NCBI GenBank assembly: GCA_030550735.1 | Contig: JAUQOT010000001.1 | Span: 1 to 60,208 of the forward strand | DNA from: Patescibacteria group bacterium | GTDB taxonomy: Bacteria; Patescibacteriota; Minisyncoccia; UBA6257; HR35 | DNA: 60,208 nt | Direction: 5' to 3' | Part shown: one piece after another, positions 7,877 to 17,098 of the stretch | How positions within the stretch are numbered: position 1 is the first letter of the stretch | Layout: each line of letters starts with the position of its first letter | Made by a program: the position numbers and the translations under genes | The notes under the pieces: model-generated | What the model was told of the DNA's origin: nothing | Databases searched by the model: none | The model's input: the letters and a program-made list of their open reading frames with translations, nothing else

Positions 7877-9214
7877 ATGAAGGATTTAGAATTATTAATC
7901 AATATATTGAAACAAAGAGGTTTTGTTTATCAATCACAAGAAATTTATGGAGGTTTAAGAGGTGTTTATGATTGGGGTCATCTTGGGGTTATTATGAAAA
8001 ACAAAATTAAAAGTTTTTGGCTAAAGGATGTTGTTTTCAAAAGAGAAAATATTTTTTTAATTGAATCTAGTATTTTAGGGTTAAAAAGAACTTATGAAGC
8101 CTCAGGACATCTTCAGTATTTTAATGATCCTTTGGTAGAATGTAAAAATTGCCATCAAAGATTTAGGGCTGATCATTTAATTAAAGGGGATTATGGAGAA
8201 GTAGAATTTAAAGAAGGTAAAGCTTTGTGTCCGATATGTAAAGGTGAATTAACTGAAGAAAGAAGTTTTAATTTAATGTTTAAAACTTATATTGGTCCAG
8301 TAGAGGAATTAGCCTCGGTTGCTTATTTAAGACCAGAAACAGCCCAAGGAATGTTTTATAATTTTAAAAATATTCTAAATAGTTATCGACCTAAACTTCC
8401 TTTTGGAATCGCTCAAATCGGTAAAGCTTTTCGAAATGAGATAACTCCAAAAAATTTTCTTTTCAGAATAAGAGAATTCGAACAAATGGAATTAGAATTT
8501 TTTGTTAAACCGGAGGAAGCTGAAAAATGGTTTAATTATTGGGTTGAAGAAAGATATAATTGGTATTTGAAATTGGGTTTCAAAAAAGAAAATTTAAGAA
8601 AATATATTTATCCTAAAGAAGAATTAGCTCATTATTCGGCAGGAACAATAGATATTGAGTATAATTATCCTTTCGGTTTTAAAGAACTTGAAGGAATTGC
8701 TAATCGAACAGATTATGATTTAAAAAGACACTCAGAATTTTCTAATGAAGAATTAAAATATTTTGATGAAAAAAACAAAGAAAAAATCTATCCCTACGTA
8801 ATTGAACCTTCAGTTGGAGTTGAAAGACTTATGTTTGCTATTTTTTGTGAATTTTATGACGAAGATGAGATTGAAGGCGAAGTAAGAAGAGTTTTTCGCT
8901 TTCCTTCTTTTCTTGCTCCAATTGAGGTTGCTGTTTTTCCTCTTTTGAGCAATCGCAAAAAACTAGTTGAAAAAGCTAAAGAAATTTATTTTGAATTAAA
9001 AAATGAAGGTTTTATTGTTTTTTATGATGACTCGGGTTCGATTGGTAGAAGATATCGAAGACAAGACGAAATTGGAACACCTTTTTGCTTAACTATTGAT
9101 TTTCAAACTTTAGAAGATGAAACAATAACTATAAGAGATAGAGATACAACAAAACAAGAAAGATTAAAGATTCCTGAAATAAAGGATTTTCTTAGAGAAA
9201 AACTAAATTTTTAA
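7877..9214 (+). CDS. glyS: Glycyl-tRNA synthetase (alpha2, single-chain type)
   Basis: Charges tRNA-Gly. 445 residues, class II, of the dimeric eukaryote/archaea-like type rather than the alpha2beta2 type. Motifs: N-terminal GFVYQSQEIYGGLRGVYDWG, zinc-like CKNCHQRF ... CPICKGE (residues ~95-130), motif 2 FRNEITPKNFLFRIREFEQME, motif 3 EPSVGVERLMFAIF, and a C-terminal anticodon-binding domain with YDDSGSIGRRYRRQDEIG and GTPFCLTID. It ends 5 nt before the convergent tRNA-Val, with no room for a conventional terminator. Confidence 0.95.
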   Translation: MKDLELLINILKQRGFVYQSQEIYGGLRGVYDWGHLGVIMKNKIKSFWLKDVVFKRENIFLIESSILGLKRTYEASGHLQYFNDPLVECKNCHQRFRADHLIKGDYGEVEFKEGKALCPICKGELTEERSFNLMFKTYIGPVEELASVAYLRPETAQGMFYNFKNILNSYRPKLPFGIAQIGKAFRNEITPKNFLFRIREFEQMELEFFVKPEEAEKWFNYWVEERYNWYLKLGFKKENLRKYIYPKEELAHYSAGTIDIEYNYPFGFKELEGIANRTDYDLKRHSEFSNEELKYFDEKNKEKIYPYVIEPSVGVERLMFAIFCEFYDEDEIEGEVRRVFRFPSFLAPIEVAVFPLLSNRKKLVEKAKEIYFELKNEGFIVFYDDSGSIGRRYRRQDEIGTPFCLTIDFQTLEDETITIRDRDTTKQERLKIPEIKDFLREKLNF

Positions 9215-9219
9215 ATTTG

Positions 9220-9293
9220 TGGGCGAGAGAGGACTCGAACCTCTAACCTTCGGCACGTCAAGCCGACGCTCTAACCAGTTGAGCTACTCGCCC
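9220..9293 (-). tRNA. tRNA-Val (anticodon GAC)
   Basis: Cloverleaf on the minus strand: 7-bp acceptor stem GGGCGAG/CTCGCCC, D arm GCTC...GAGC, anticodon stem TCGGC/GCCGA around loop TTGACGT (anticodon GAC), T arm AGAGG-TTCGAGT-CCTCT, discriminator A. No CCA is encoded, so a CCA-adding enzyme is required. The 3' end of the response regulator gene runs into its 5' half. Confidence 0.95.
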
Positions 9294-9660
9294 TTTTGTT
9301 AAAATGATCTTTAATTTTTTGGACTAATTCATCTAAAGAAATTTTAGCTTTAACTATATATTCGATTGCTCCCAAATCAATACCTTTTTTAATATCTTCT
9401 GGTTGCCCCAATTGGGAAATTATAAAAATTGGTATTGATTTTAGATTAGGGTCTTTATTTATTTCTTCCAACACTACAAAGCCACTTTTTTGAGGAAGAA
9501 TAATATCAAGCAAAACTAAATCAGGAAGTTCATAAATAATTTTTTGAAAAGCTTCATTTCCATTAACAGCTGTTATTACTTCAAATCCTTCTTTTTTTAA
9601 TCTTCTTTCTAAAACAGTTCTTAAAAAGTTATCGTCTTCAACAATAAGAATTTTAGGCAT
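9271..9660 (-). CDS. Single-domain response regulator (CheY-like receiver)
   Basis: 129-residue receiver domain with acidic pocket VEDD (residues 8-10), phospho-acceptor Asp52 in VLLDIILP, a Ser switch residue in IISQLG and Lys in YIVKAKIS. There is no output domain, as in CheY/PilG-type proteins; it may serve the type IV pilus or another partner. No histidine kinase is in the window. The last codons (KRASSSTG) are encoded by the 5' half of tRNA-Val, and the TAG stop is supplied by the tRNA D-loop sequence (GGTTAG). It lies directly after the 16S processing stem and has its own -10 box 6-8 nt before the ATG. Confidence 0.9.
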   Translation of the reverse strand: MPKILIVEDDNFLRTVLERRLKKEGFEVITAVNGNEAFQKIIYELPDLVLLDIILPQKSGFVVLEEINKDPNLKSIPIFIISQLGQPEDIKKGIDLGAIEYIVKAKISLDELVQKIKDHFNKRASSSTG

Positions 9661-9666
9661 ATTTAG

Positions 9667-9674
9667 ATTTTATA
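9667..9674 (-). promoter_or_regulatory. -10 region for the response regulator (leaderless)
   Basis: Minus-strand TATAAAAT holds two overlapping candidate boxes (TATAAA, TAAAAT) 8 and 6 nt before the ATG at 9660. Either would give a leaderless mRNA. It sits between the 16S trailer arm and the gene. Confidence 0.45.
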
Positions 9675-9686
9675 ACAAATAAAATT

Positions 9687-9729
9687 AAAAAGAATCTTAA
9701 CTCTTGGGGTTTTAAAAGATCTAAAGGGT
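9687..9729 (-). repeat. 3' arm of the pre-16S rRNA processing stem
   Basis: This ~43-nt stretch is the reverse complement, apart from one extra base and one possible G-U pair, of 11296-11337 on the other side of the 16S gene. In the precursor RNA the two arms form a long duplex around the 16S, the standard RNase III-type processing stem. Because it closes around 16S alone, the rRNA genes are not in one operon. Confidence 0.9.
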
Positions 9730-9758
9730 CAGCTAAATTGGAGTTCTAAATTATATTC

Positions 9759-11295
<1,537 letters not shown>

Positions 11296-11337
11296 ACCCT
11301 TTAGATCTCTTAAACCCCAAGAGTTAAGATTCTTTTT
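11296..11337 (-). repeat. 5' arm of the pre-16S rRNA processing stem
   Basis: Leader arm immediately preceding the mature 16S 5' end. It pairs with 9687-9729 over about 42 bp. It lies downstream of the rRNA promoter and contains no coding sequence. Confidence 0.9.
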
Positions 11338-11414
11338 AAATCTAAAATTTATAGAGTTCATATCTTTTCTTTCGAATTATCATTAAACAACTTAATCCAC
11401 TCTTTCTCTAATTA

Positions 11415-11444
11415 ATTTTACCTAATGTTATTTTTATAAGTCAA
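11415..11444 (-). promoter_or_regulatory. 16S rRNA promoter (TTGACT - 18 - TAAAAT)
   Basis: On the minus strand, TTGACT (11444-11439) and TAAAAT (11420-11415) are separated by 18 bases, a good housekeeping-sigma promoter. Transcription would start near 11408 and give a leader of ~110 nt. The same hexamers and spacing occur before tuf. The rest of the 11338-11477 gap shows nothing else that I can identify. Confidence 0.75.
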
Positions 11445-11477
11445 GGTTTATAAATTATTAATTTTTGTTTGTTTTTC

Positions 11478-11924
11478 CTATTGACTTTTTTGTTGAGATT
11501 GATTTTGAGGAACTTCTTGTTGTTGGTTTGGTTGCTGTTGTTGTTGGGATTGTCCAGGAATTATAGGGGGTTTTCTTTTTATATAATCTATGAGCGGAGA
11601 ATTTTCACGAAGATATGACCAAGCTATTACTTTTTGGGGATTTAGATGAAGAACGTTTTGGGGTAAATAGAACAAATCACTATAATAGACTACATTTAAG
11701 TTTCCATCTTGAGTTCTATTAAGAAAAACTGGATTTTTAAGATTATATTTATTTAAAAAACTAACTTCTCCAAAATAAACAGATCCATCTTCAAGAAAGA
11801 AAACGGCGTATTTATTTTTATAAAAAATTTTATTGATAACAAAAATTAAAAAAATACCTAAAATTACACCCAACAAAATATAAATCAAAGTTACTGTTAA
11901 ATTAGAAGAAAAATTTTTAAGCAT
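11478..11924 (-). CDS. Single-span membrane protein with Gln-rich tail, unknown function
   Basis: 148 residues: a membrane helix at about 13-33, a conserved-looking extracellular or periplasmic core (YAVFFLEDGSVYFGEV, VVYYSDLFYLPQNVLHLNP), and a C-terminal low-complexity tail rich in Gln and Pro (PGQSQQQQQPNQQQEVPQ). I recall similar 'YAVFLxxGxVYFG' proteins as conserved hypotheticals in CPR genomes, but know no function. It is 3 nt downstream of aspS in the same direction, so probably the last gene of that transcript. Confidence 0.65.
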   Translation of the reverse strand: MLKNFSSNLTVTLIYILLGVILGIFLIFVINKIFYKNKYAVFFLEDGSVYFGEVSFLNKYNLKNPVFLNRTQDGNLNVVYYSDLFYLPQNVLHLNPQKVIAWSYLRENSPLIDYIKRKPPIIPGQSQQQQQPNQQQEVPQNQSQQKSQ

Positions 11925-11927
11925 TTT

Positions 11928-13346
11928 TTATTTATTCTCATTCTCGACCTTTAATCCTAATTCCTTAAGTTGTTCTTCGCTTAATTCGCTTGGAGAATCC
12001 ATCATCAGATCCCTACCTTCACCTGTTTTTGGAAAAGCGATTACTTCTCTAATGTTTGGCTCATTTTCTAAAATCATCATAATTCTATCCACTCCCGGTG
12101 CAATTCCTCCATGAGGCGGAACTCCATATTTAAAAGCATTTATTAAATGACCAAATTTTTTAAAAATTTCTTCTTTATTATTCCCCATAACTTCAAAAAC
12201 TTTTACTAAAATATCGGGATCGGTAGTTCGAATACTTCCTCCTCCAATTTCATAACCATTACAAACAAAATCATATTGTTCGCTTAAAAGAAGTTCTGGG
12301 TTTTTATCTAAAAATTCTAAAAGCTCTTCTTTATCCTTTCTTCCATCAGGTAATTTTGGTTGAGTAAAAGGATGATGAACGGCATCCCATCTTTTTTCTG
12401 TTTCTTTCCACTCAAACATCGGAAAATCAATAACAAAAGCAAAAGCAAGTTCATTAGGATCATCGGGATTTTTCCTTAAATCAGGCTTATCGCTCCCATA
12501 AATTCTTATTGCTTCCTCATAAGTTAAACGGGGGAATGGTTTTTGAGTTATTTTTTTATTAGGGTATAAAGTTTCAACTGCTTCAATGAACATTTCTTCA
12601 ATTAAATTAAGAACATCCTCTCTTTCAACATAACTCATTTCTATATCTATTTGAGTAAATTCTGGCTGACGGTCGCCTCGAGGATCTTCATCTCGAAGAC
12701 ATCTAGCAATCTGAAAATATCTTTCTATTCCCGAAACCATTAAAAGTTGTTTGTATTGCTGAGGTGATTGAGGTAAAGCATAAAATTTTCCCTTATAAAT
12801 TCTACTTGGAACAACATAATCTCTTGCTCCTTCGGGGGTTGATTTAGTTAAAATTGGGGTTTCAACCTCAATAAATCCTCTTGCAGTTAAATAATTTCTT
12901 ATGAATAATAAAAATTTATGTCGGTTAATTAAGTTTTTTTGCAATCTTTTTCTTCTTAAATCTAAATAACGATATTTTAGTCTTATAGCTTCATCAATTT
13001 CATAACCATCGGTTGAGATATCAAAGGGAAGCGATTCAGCTTTTGAAAGAACAAAAAGCTCTTTAACTTTAACTTCAATTCTACCTGTAGGAAGGTTAGG
13101 ATTGATCAAATGGGGTGATCTCTCTTGAACTTCGCCAATAACTTTAATAACATTTTCTGGTTTAATTTGCTTAATCTGATGAAAATTTTTAAAACTTTGA
13201 TCAACAACAATCTGAACAATACCGCTTCTGTCTCTTAAATCTAAAAAAACTATTTTTCCGTGATCTCGAATGTTTTCGACAAATCCGTAAAGTTCAACTG
13301 TTTTACCAATTAAATTTTTACACTCTAAATTCCAAATTTTTTTCAT
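11928..13346 (-). CDS. aspS: Aspartyl-tRNA synthetase, lacking the GAD insertion
   Basis: Class II synthetase, 472 residues against ~590 in typical bacteria. It has an N-terminal OB anticodon-binding fold (VELYGFVENIRDHGKIVFLD), motif 1 region RGFIEVETPILTKSTPEGARDYVVP, motif 2 FQIARCLRDEDPRGDRQPEFTQ and motif 3 GGIAPGVDRIMMIL, all of bacterial type. The sequence passes from YGSDKPDLR straight to AFVIDFPMFEW, exactly where bacterial AspRS carries the ~110-130 residue GAD domain. That domain is cleanly absent. HPFT(A/Q)P is present, as in bacterial and non-discriminating enzymes; whether it also charges tRNA-Asn cannot be read. A TAAAAT box lies 9 nt before the ATG. Confidence 0.95.
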   Translation of the reverse strand: MKKIWNLECKNLIGKTVELYGFVENIRDHGKIVFLDLRDRSGIVQIVVDQSFKNFHQIKQIKPENVIKVIGEVQERSPHLINPNLPTGRIEVKVKELFVLSKAESLPFDISTDGYEIDEAIRLKYRYLDLRRKRLQKNLINRHKFLLFIRNYLTARGFIEVETPILTKSTPEGARDYVVPSRIYKGKFYALPQSPQQYKQLLMVSGIERYFQIARCLRDEDPRGDRQPEFTQIDIEMSYVEREDVLNLIEEMFIEAVETLYPNKKITQKPFPRLTYEEAIRIYGSDKPDLRKNPDDPNELAFAFVIDFPMFEWKETEKRWDAVHHPFTQPKLPDGRKDKEELLEFLDKNPELLLSEQYDFVCNGYEIGGGSIRTTDPDILVKVFEVMGNNKEEIFKKFGHLINAFKYGVPPHGGIAPGVDRIMMILENEPNIREVIAFPKTGEGRDLMMDSPSELSEEQLKELGLKVENENK

Positions 13347-13374
13347 TATTATTTTATTTTAAACCAAAAATTAT

Positions 13375-14553
13375 TTAAAAAGGAAAAATATTGGAGAAGA
13401 AATTTTTAAAATAATCAAAGATTTCACCAAATAAGCTTTTTGGGTTTTCACTTTTTAAATAAAGATTAACATTGCCCAGAGCATTTAAAAACTTAAGATC
13501 TTCTTTGTTTTTCAATCTTCCTTTGAGATCGACTCCTTTTCTAAAACTAATTTTTAATAATTTCTTAAAAATATTTTCTATTTCAGGAAGATAAATCACA
13601 CCACCAATAAGAAAACAACCACCAAGAAAAGGATGAGAATTTTTTTCTTTGTCAATAAATTCTAAAAATTTGTTTTTCTTAAAAAAGAAGTTTATTCTTT
13701 TTTCTAAAGTTTTTATCAAAGAATTCAAAGAGATTATTTGTTTTTTAATTTTAAAAGTTTGCCTTTTAGATCCTGAATCTTGCATTTCATCAATAATTTT
13801 TTCAAATTCGTTATAATTTATAGCAAGATCATTAAGGATTGGACTTAGAATATCTTCTAAACCAAAATTAAAAACCAAAAAATCACTTATTGAATTTTCA
13901 TAAAAAGAAACACAACTTGTTGTTTTATATCCTAAATCAATAAGAAGCGAACCTTCTTCTTTTGTTTTTTGATCTAAAACTATACTAGCAGCACCTAGTG
14001 GATTAGGATAAAAACCTCTTAAAGGAAAATGCGAATGACGAAAAATTTCTTGAAGTTTTAAAAAATAAGGTTTGAAAATTTGAATAACGTTAAGTTCAAC
14101 CTCCAATTGTCTTGCTTCTAAACCAAGAGGGTTCCTTACGGGTGTTGGATAATTATCTAAAAAAAATTTATTTGCTTCCTCGTAAAATATTTCAAAAGAA
14201 GAGGAAATCAAAGAAGCGCGAGCTAACGACTTACATTTTTTTATGTCTTCATCGCTTACAAATTTATCATCAACAATAGTCTTTGTTTTAATTTTTTGAA
14301 AATTAAAAGTTGATGAAGAAAAAGACAAAAGGATTTTTAAATTTTTTGATCTAAATTGATTTAAAAATTCTTCGGTAAAACCAATAACTTCAGAAATAAA
14401 AAGATCTTCTTCAATTATTTCTCCATTCTTAAACGATGAGATTTCTTTTTCTAGAGTAGTAAGAAGATTAATTTCTCCATTTTGGTCAATTTCTGATAAA
14501 CAAATTTTTAAATTTTTACTTCCAAGATCGAGACTTACAAATTTTTCGCTCAT
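13375..14553 (-). CDS. ftsA: Cell division protein FtsA-like actin homologue
   Basis: 392 residues of the ASKHA/FtsA-PilM superfamily. The N-terminal phosphate-1 motif is SLDLGSKNLKICL, followed by an SHS2 (1C) region with NPLGLEARQLEVELNVI, very like FtsA (NPxGMxGxxLEVxxH). A second phosphate loop, LLIDLGYKTTSCVSF, and an adenosine motif GGCFLIGGVIYLPEI follow. The C-terminus ends in an amphipathic, Phe-rich helix (IFDYFKNFFSNIFPF) like FtsA's membrane-targeting tail. FtsA tethers FtsZ to the membrane, but no ftsZ is adjacent, so a PilM role is a minority alternative. It overlaps rpsU by 4 nt. Confidence 0.78.
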   Translation of the reverse strand: MSEKFVSLDLGSKNLKICLSEIDQNGEINLLTTLEKEISSFKNGEIIEEDLFISEVIGFTEEFLNQFRSKNLKILLSFSSSTFNFQKIKTKTIVDDKFVSDEDIKKCKSLARASLISSSFEIFYEEANKFFLDNYPTPVRNPLGLEARQLEVELNVIQIFKPYFLKLQEIFRHSHFPLRGFYPNPLGAASIVLDQKTKEEGSLLIDLGYKTTSCVSFYENSISDFLVFNFGLEDILSPILNDLAINYNEFEKIIDEMQDSGSKRQTFKIKKQIISLNSLIKTLEKRINFFFKKNKFLEFIDKEKNSHPFLGGCFLIGGVIYLPEIENIFKKLLKISFRKGVDLKGRLKNKEDLKFLNALGNVNLYLKSENPKSLFGEIFDYFKNFFSNIFPF

Positions 14554-14834
14554 TCTTCCCGTCCACCTTCATATTTAATATAATTGACATATCTTTTAGC
14601 AAGATCATAAGCTTTAGAAAATGGCCAACCTTCTTTTATTTTCTTTTTAATAAAAGACTGAAGTTTAAGACGATAAAGTCTTCTTTCTTGTTTCAATCTT
14701 TCGTTTTCATTTTTTAAGCGGTACATTTTTGATTTAACTTCTAAAGCTATTCCACTTTTAGCGTATCTATTTAAAAACCTTTTAAGAAGTTGAGGCAAAG
14801 ATTCTCCTGGCTTTCTTTTAACTTTGACTCTCAT
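14550..14834 (-). CDS. rpsU: Ribosomal protein bS21-like
   Basis: 94 residues. The N-terminal half, VKVKRKPGESLPQLLKRFLNR then KSGIALEVKSKMY, matches the bS21 signature (VxVxxxExxxxxLxRFKR...xxGI). The basic C-terminal half is longer than in the ~70-residue classical protein. In standard bacteria bS21 sits beside the 16S 3' tail and anti-SD helix, so its retention here is of interest given the missing anti-SD. It overlaps the HIT gene upstream by 17 nt and ftsA downstream by 4 nt. Confidence 0.7.
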   Translation of the reverse strand: MRVKVKRKPGESLPQLLKRFLNRYAKSGIALEVKSKMYRLKNENERLKQERRLYRLKLQSFIKKKIKEGWPFSKAYDLAKRYVNYIKYEGGREE

Positions 14835-15246
14835 TTTTAACTTTTATTATTCTTTTATAAATTGTCGACAGATCCTCTTTAGGTGGATTATAAACGATTG
14901 AATGCATTGATCCTCCTTTATCGTTAGGAAATCGTGGAATAATATGAAAATGAGCATGTTTTACTGCTTGACCAGCAAAAGGTCCATCATTAATTCCTAA
15001 ATTAAAATCCTTAGTATTTAAAGCTTTACTAATTAATAAAACACTTCGTCGAGCAATTTTCAAGAATTCTTCACCCAAATTTTCAGGAACTTCTTCAAAT
15101 TTTTCATAATGAGTCTTTGGAATTAAGAGTGAATGACCAGGTGAATGAGGATGAATATCAAGAAAAACCAAGAAATTATCTGATTCTTCAATAATATAAC
15201 TTTCAACTTCTTTATGAGCAATTTTACAAAAAATACAATCTTCCAT
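14818..15246 (-). CDS. HIT-family hydrolase
   Basis: 142-residue histidine-triad nucleotide hydrolase/transferase of the Hint/protein kinase C interacting group: N-terminal CIFCKI, then FLDIHPHSPGHSLLIPKTH, and the catalytic triad HAHFHIIPRF (H-x-H-x-H). Such enzymes split adenylyl-lysine or dinucleotide substrates. Its place between hisS and rpsU suggests a translation-linked clean-up role (for example mischarged aminoacyl-adenylates), which is inference. It starts 2 nt after hisS. Confidence 0.93.
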   Translation of the reverse strand: MEDCIFCKIAHKEVESYIIEESDNFLVFLDIHPHSPGHSLLIPKTHYEKFEEVPENLGEEFLKIARRSVLLISKALNTKDFNLGINDGPFAGQAVKHAHFHIIPRFPNDKGGSMHSIVYNPPKEDLSTIYKRIIKVKNESQS

Positions 15247-15248
15247 TT

Positions 15249-16514
15249 TTATGATATTAATCTCTTTTTAAGTTCATCGATAAGTCGATTAATAGGAATT
15301 ATTTCTTGTGTCCCGTTAACCATATCTTTTAAAATAACCGAATTTTTACTAAGTTCTTCAAAAGCAACAATTATTACATATTTTACTCCAATTTTATTAG
15401 CATATTCAAGTTGAGCTGAAAGTTGTTGTTTAAAAAAGTTAAAAATAACATCAAAATTATCTCTTATATTTTCTAAAATTTCAAAGGCCTTATGTTTTAA
15501 TTCTTCGCCAACATAAGCTACGAAAATTTCCGGTTTTGAAGCATATAAAATTTTTTTACCTTTTTCTTCTAAAACCAACTTTAGTCTTTCGACGCCTAAA
15601 GCTGAACCAACTGAAGGTAAATTTTGATTCACCCAAATTTTTCCTAAATCATATCTTCCTCCTCCACCAATTGCAAAGTTTTCTCCTTCAATTACAATTT
15701 CAAAAACTGTTCTTTCATAATAATCAAAACCCCTAACTAAAGTTTTATCAAGCTGATAAACAACCTCGCTTTTATCAAGTAATTGTAGTAAATTTTGAAA
15801 ATGGATCTCGCAATTTTTACATAAATAATCAATCAAAAGAGGAGCGTTTTTTTTATAAGGTTGGCAAATAGCATTTTTACAGTCTAAAAGGCGAAGAGGG
15901 TTTTCTTTTAGTCTTCTTTGACAATCATAACAGATTTTATTTTTATAACGTCGATAATAAGAAATAAGTTTCTTTTTGTATTTTGGTCTACATTTTTCAC
16001 AACCTAAGCTATTTAAGAGAATTTTCACTCCTTCTAGCTTAAGTTCTTTTACTAAAAGTTTATAATTCAAATAGATAATGTAAAAATCAGCAAACGAATT
16101 TTCTGAATTAATAATTTCTAAACCCCATTGAGTAAATTCTCGAAGTCTTCCCTTTTGAGGATTTTCTTTTCGAAACATCTTTCCTAAATAAAAATAAAAA
16201 AGTGGTTGAGGCTCTGAACTTAATCCATTCTCAAAATAAGCTCTAATAACACCAGCGGTGTTTTCTGGTCTCAAAACATATTTTTCGGTTTTAGAAGAAT
16301 CTTTAAGATAAAACATCTCCTTTTCAACAACATCACTCATTTGACCTAAACTTTTAGTAAAAACTTTCTCATCTTCAATAATCGGAGTTTCAATATATTG
16401 AAAATTATGCTTTACAGAAAAACGGAAAAAAAGATCATATAAAGCTAAAAGAACATTACTATCTTCACCATAATAATCATGCATTCCTTTAGGTCTTTTA
16501 AAATCTAGTTTCAT
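15249..16514 (-). CDS. hisS: Histidyl-tRNA synthetase
   Basis: Class II enzyme, 421 residues. It has N-terminal RPKGMHDYYGED, motif 2 YFYLGKMFRKENPQKGRLREFTQ, the insertion with paired Cys (GCEKCRP ... CYDCQRRLKENPLRLLDCK) found in many bacterial HisRS, histidine motifs LVRGFDYYERTVFEI and AIGGGGRYDLG, and a C-terminal anticodon-binding domain. It follows lepB by 1 nt and probably shares its transcript. Confidence 0.95.
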   Translation of the reverse strand: MKLDFKRPKGMHDYYGEDSNVLLALYDLFFRFSVKHNFQYIETPIIEDEKVFTKSLGQMSDVVEKEMFYLKDSSKTEKYVLRPENTAGVIRAYFENGLSSEPQPLFYFYLGKMFRKENPQKGRLREFTQWGLEIINSENSFADFYIIYLNYKLLVKELKLEGVKILLNSLGCEKCRPKYKKKLISYYRRYKNKICYDCQRRLKENPLRLLDCKNAICQPYKKNAPLLIDYLCKNCEIHFQNLLQLLDKSEVVYQLDKTLVRGFDYYERTVFEIVIEGENFAIGGGGRYDLGKIWVNQNLPSVGSALGVERLKLVLEEKGKKILYASKPEIFVAYVGEELKHKAFEILENIRDNFDVIFNFFKQQLSAQLEYANKIGVKYVIIVAFEELSKNSVILKDMVNGTQEIIPINRLIDELKKRLIS

Positions 16515-16515
16515 T

Positions 16516-17052
16516 TTAGAAAATAAATTGTTTTAATTTAGAAAAAAATTTATAAAAGGAAAAATGGAAAATAGCCTTTCCGATAATTCTTTCTCTCTTA
16601 ACAGGTCCCCATGATCTTGAATCAGAACTTACTTCACGATTATCTCCTAAGACGAAATATTCATCTTGGCCTAAAATAATTTCTTTATTTCCGTTTGTAT
16701 AATGATTTTTCAAATAATCCTCTTTTAACTCAAAGCCTTCAGGATGCTCACTGTTATAAATAAAAATTTTTGAATCTTTAATTACAACTTTCTCTCCAGG
16801 AAGACCAATTATCCTTTTTATATAATAAATTTTGTTATCAAATGGAGGATGGAAAACAATAACATCACCTCTTTGAGGACTAATAAATCGGTAAGTTAAT
16901 TTATCAACAAGTAAATAATCAAAAGAGTAATAATTTGGTTCCATGCTACTTCCTTTAACAAAAAACGGTTCGAAAACAAAAAGCCTAATTGGAAGTAAAA
17001 AAATCAAAATAATAAAAATCTCAAAAATATCTAAAAAAATTCGTGAACGCAT
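16516..17052 (-). CDS. lepB: Signal peptidase I
   Basis: 178-residue membrane serine protease that removes signal peptides from exported proteins. One N-terminal membrane helix (residues 9-28) precedes box B KGSSMEPN with nucleophile Ser36. Box D RGDVIVFHPP and box with YIKRIIGLPGE supply the general base Lys79, and box E is GDNREVSSDSRSWGPV. A TATAAT 14 nt before the ATG suggests a leader of about 7 nt. Divergent from tsaD across 46 bp. Confidence 0.95.
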   Translation of the reverse strand: MRSRIFLDIFEIFIILIFLLPIRLFVFEPFFVKGSSMEPNYYSFDYLLVDKLTYRFISPQRGDVIVFHPPFDNKIYYIKRIIGLPGEKVVIKDSKIFIYNSEHPEGFELKEDYLKNHYTNGNKEIILGQDEYFVLGDNREVSSDSRSWGPVKRERIIGKAIFHFSFYKFFSKLKQFIF

Positions 17053-17066
17053 TAATTATTATTAAA

Positions 17067-17091
17067 ATTATATCACAACATGAGATACAAT
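17067..17091. promoter_or_regulatory. Divergent -10 boxes for lepB (minus) and tsaD (plus)
   Basis: The 46-bp lepB-tsaD gap contains minus-strand TATAAT (17072-17067), 14 nt from the lepB ATG, and plus-strand TACAAT (17086-17091), 7 nt from the tsaD ATG at 17099. The tsaD mRNA would be leaderless. The two -10 boxes are back to back, 13 bp apart. Confidence 0.55.
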
Positions 17092-17098
17092 TAAATAT

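Noticed and set aside
9687..9729. 16S trailer hairpin read as a rho-independent terminator.
   Set aside because: Its partner arm is 1.6 kb away on the other side of 16S, and it is not itself a hairpin followed by a clean T-run. It is a processing stem.
9733..9750. The ACTCC sequence in the 16S trailer as a displaced anti-SD.
   Set aside because: It is ~24 nt beyond helix 45, next to the processing stem, and no matching GGAGT is found before genes.
14553..14570. GGACGGGAAG upstream of ftsA as a Shine-Dalgarno site.
   Set aside because: It is the C-terminal coding sequence of rpsU (EGGREE) and the spacing and match are poor.
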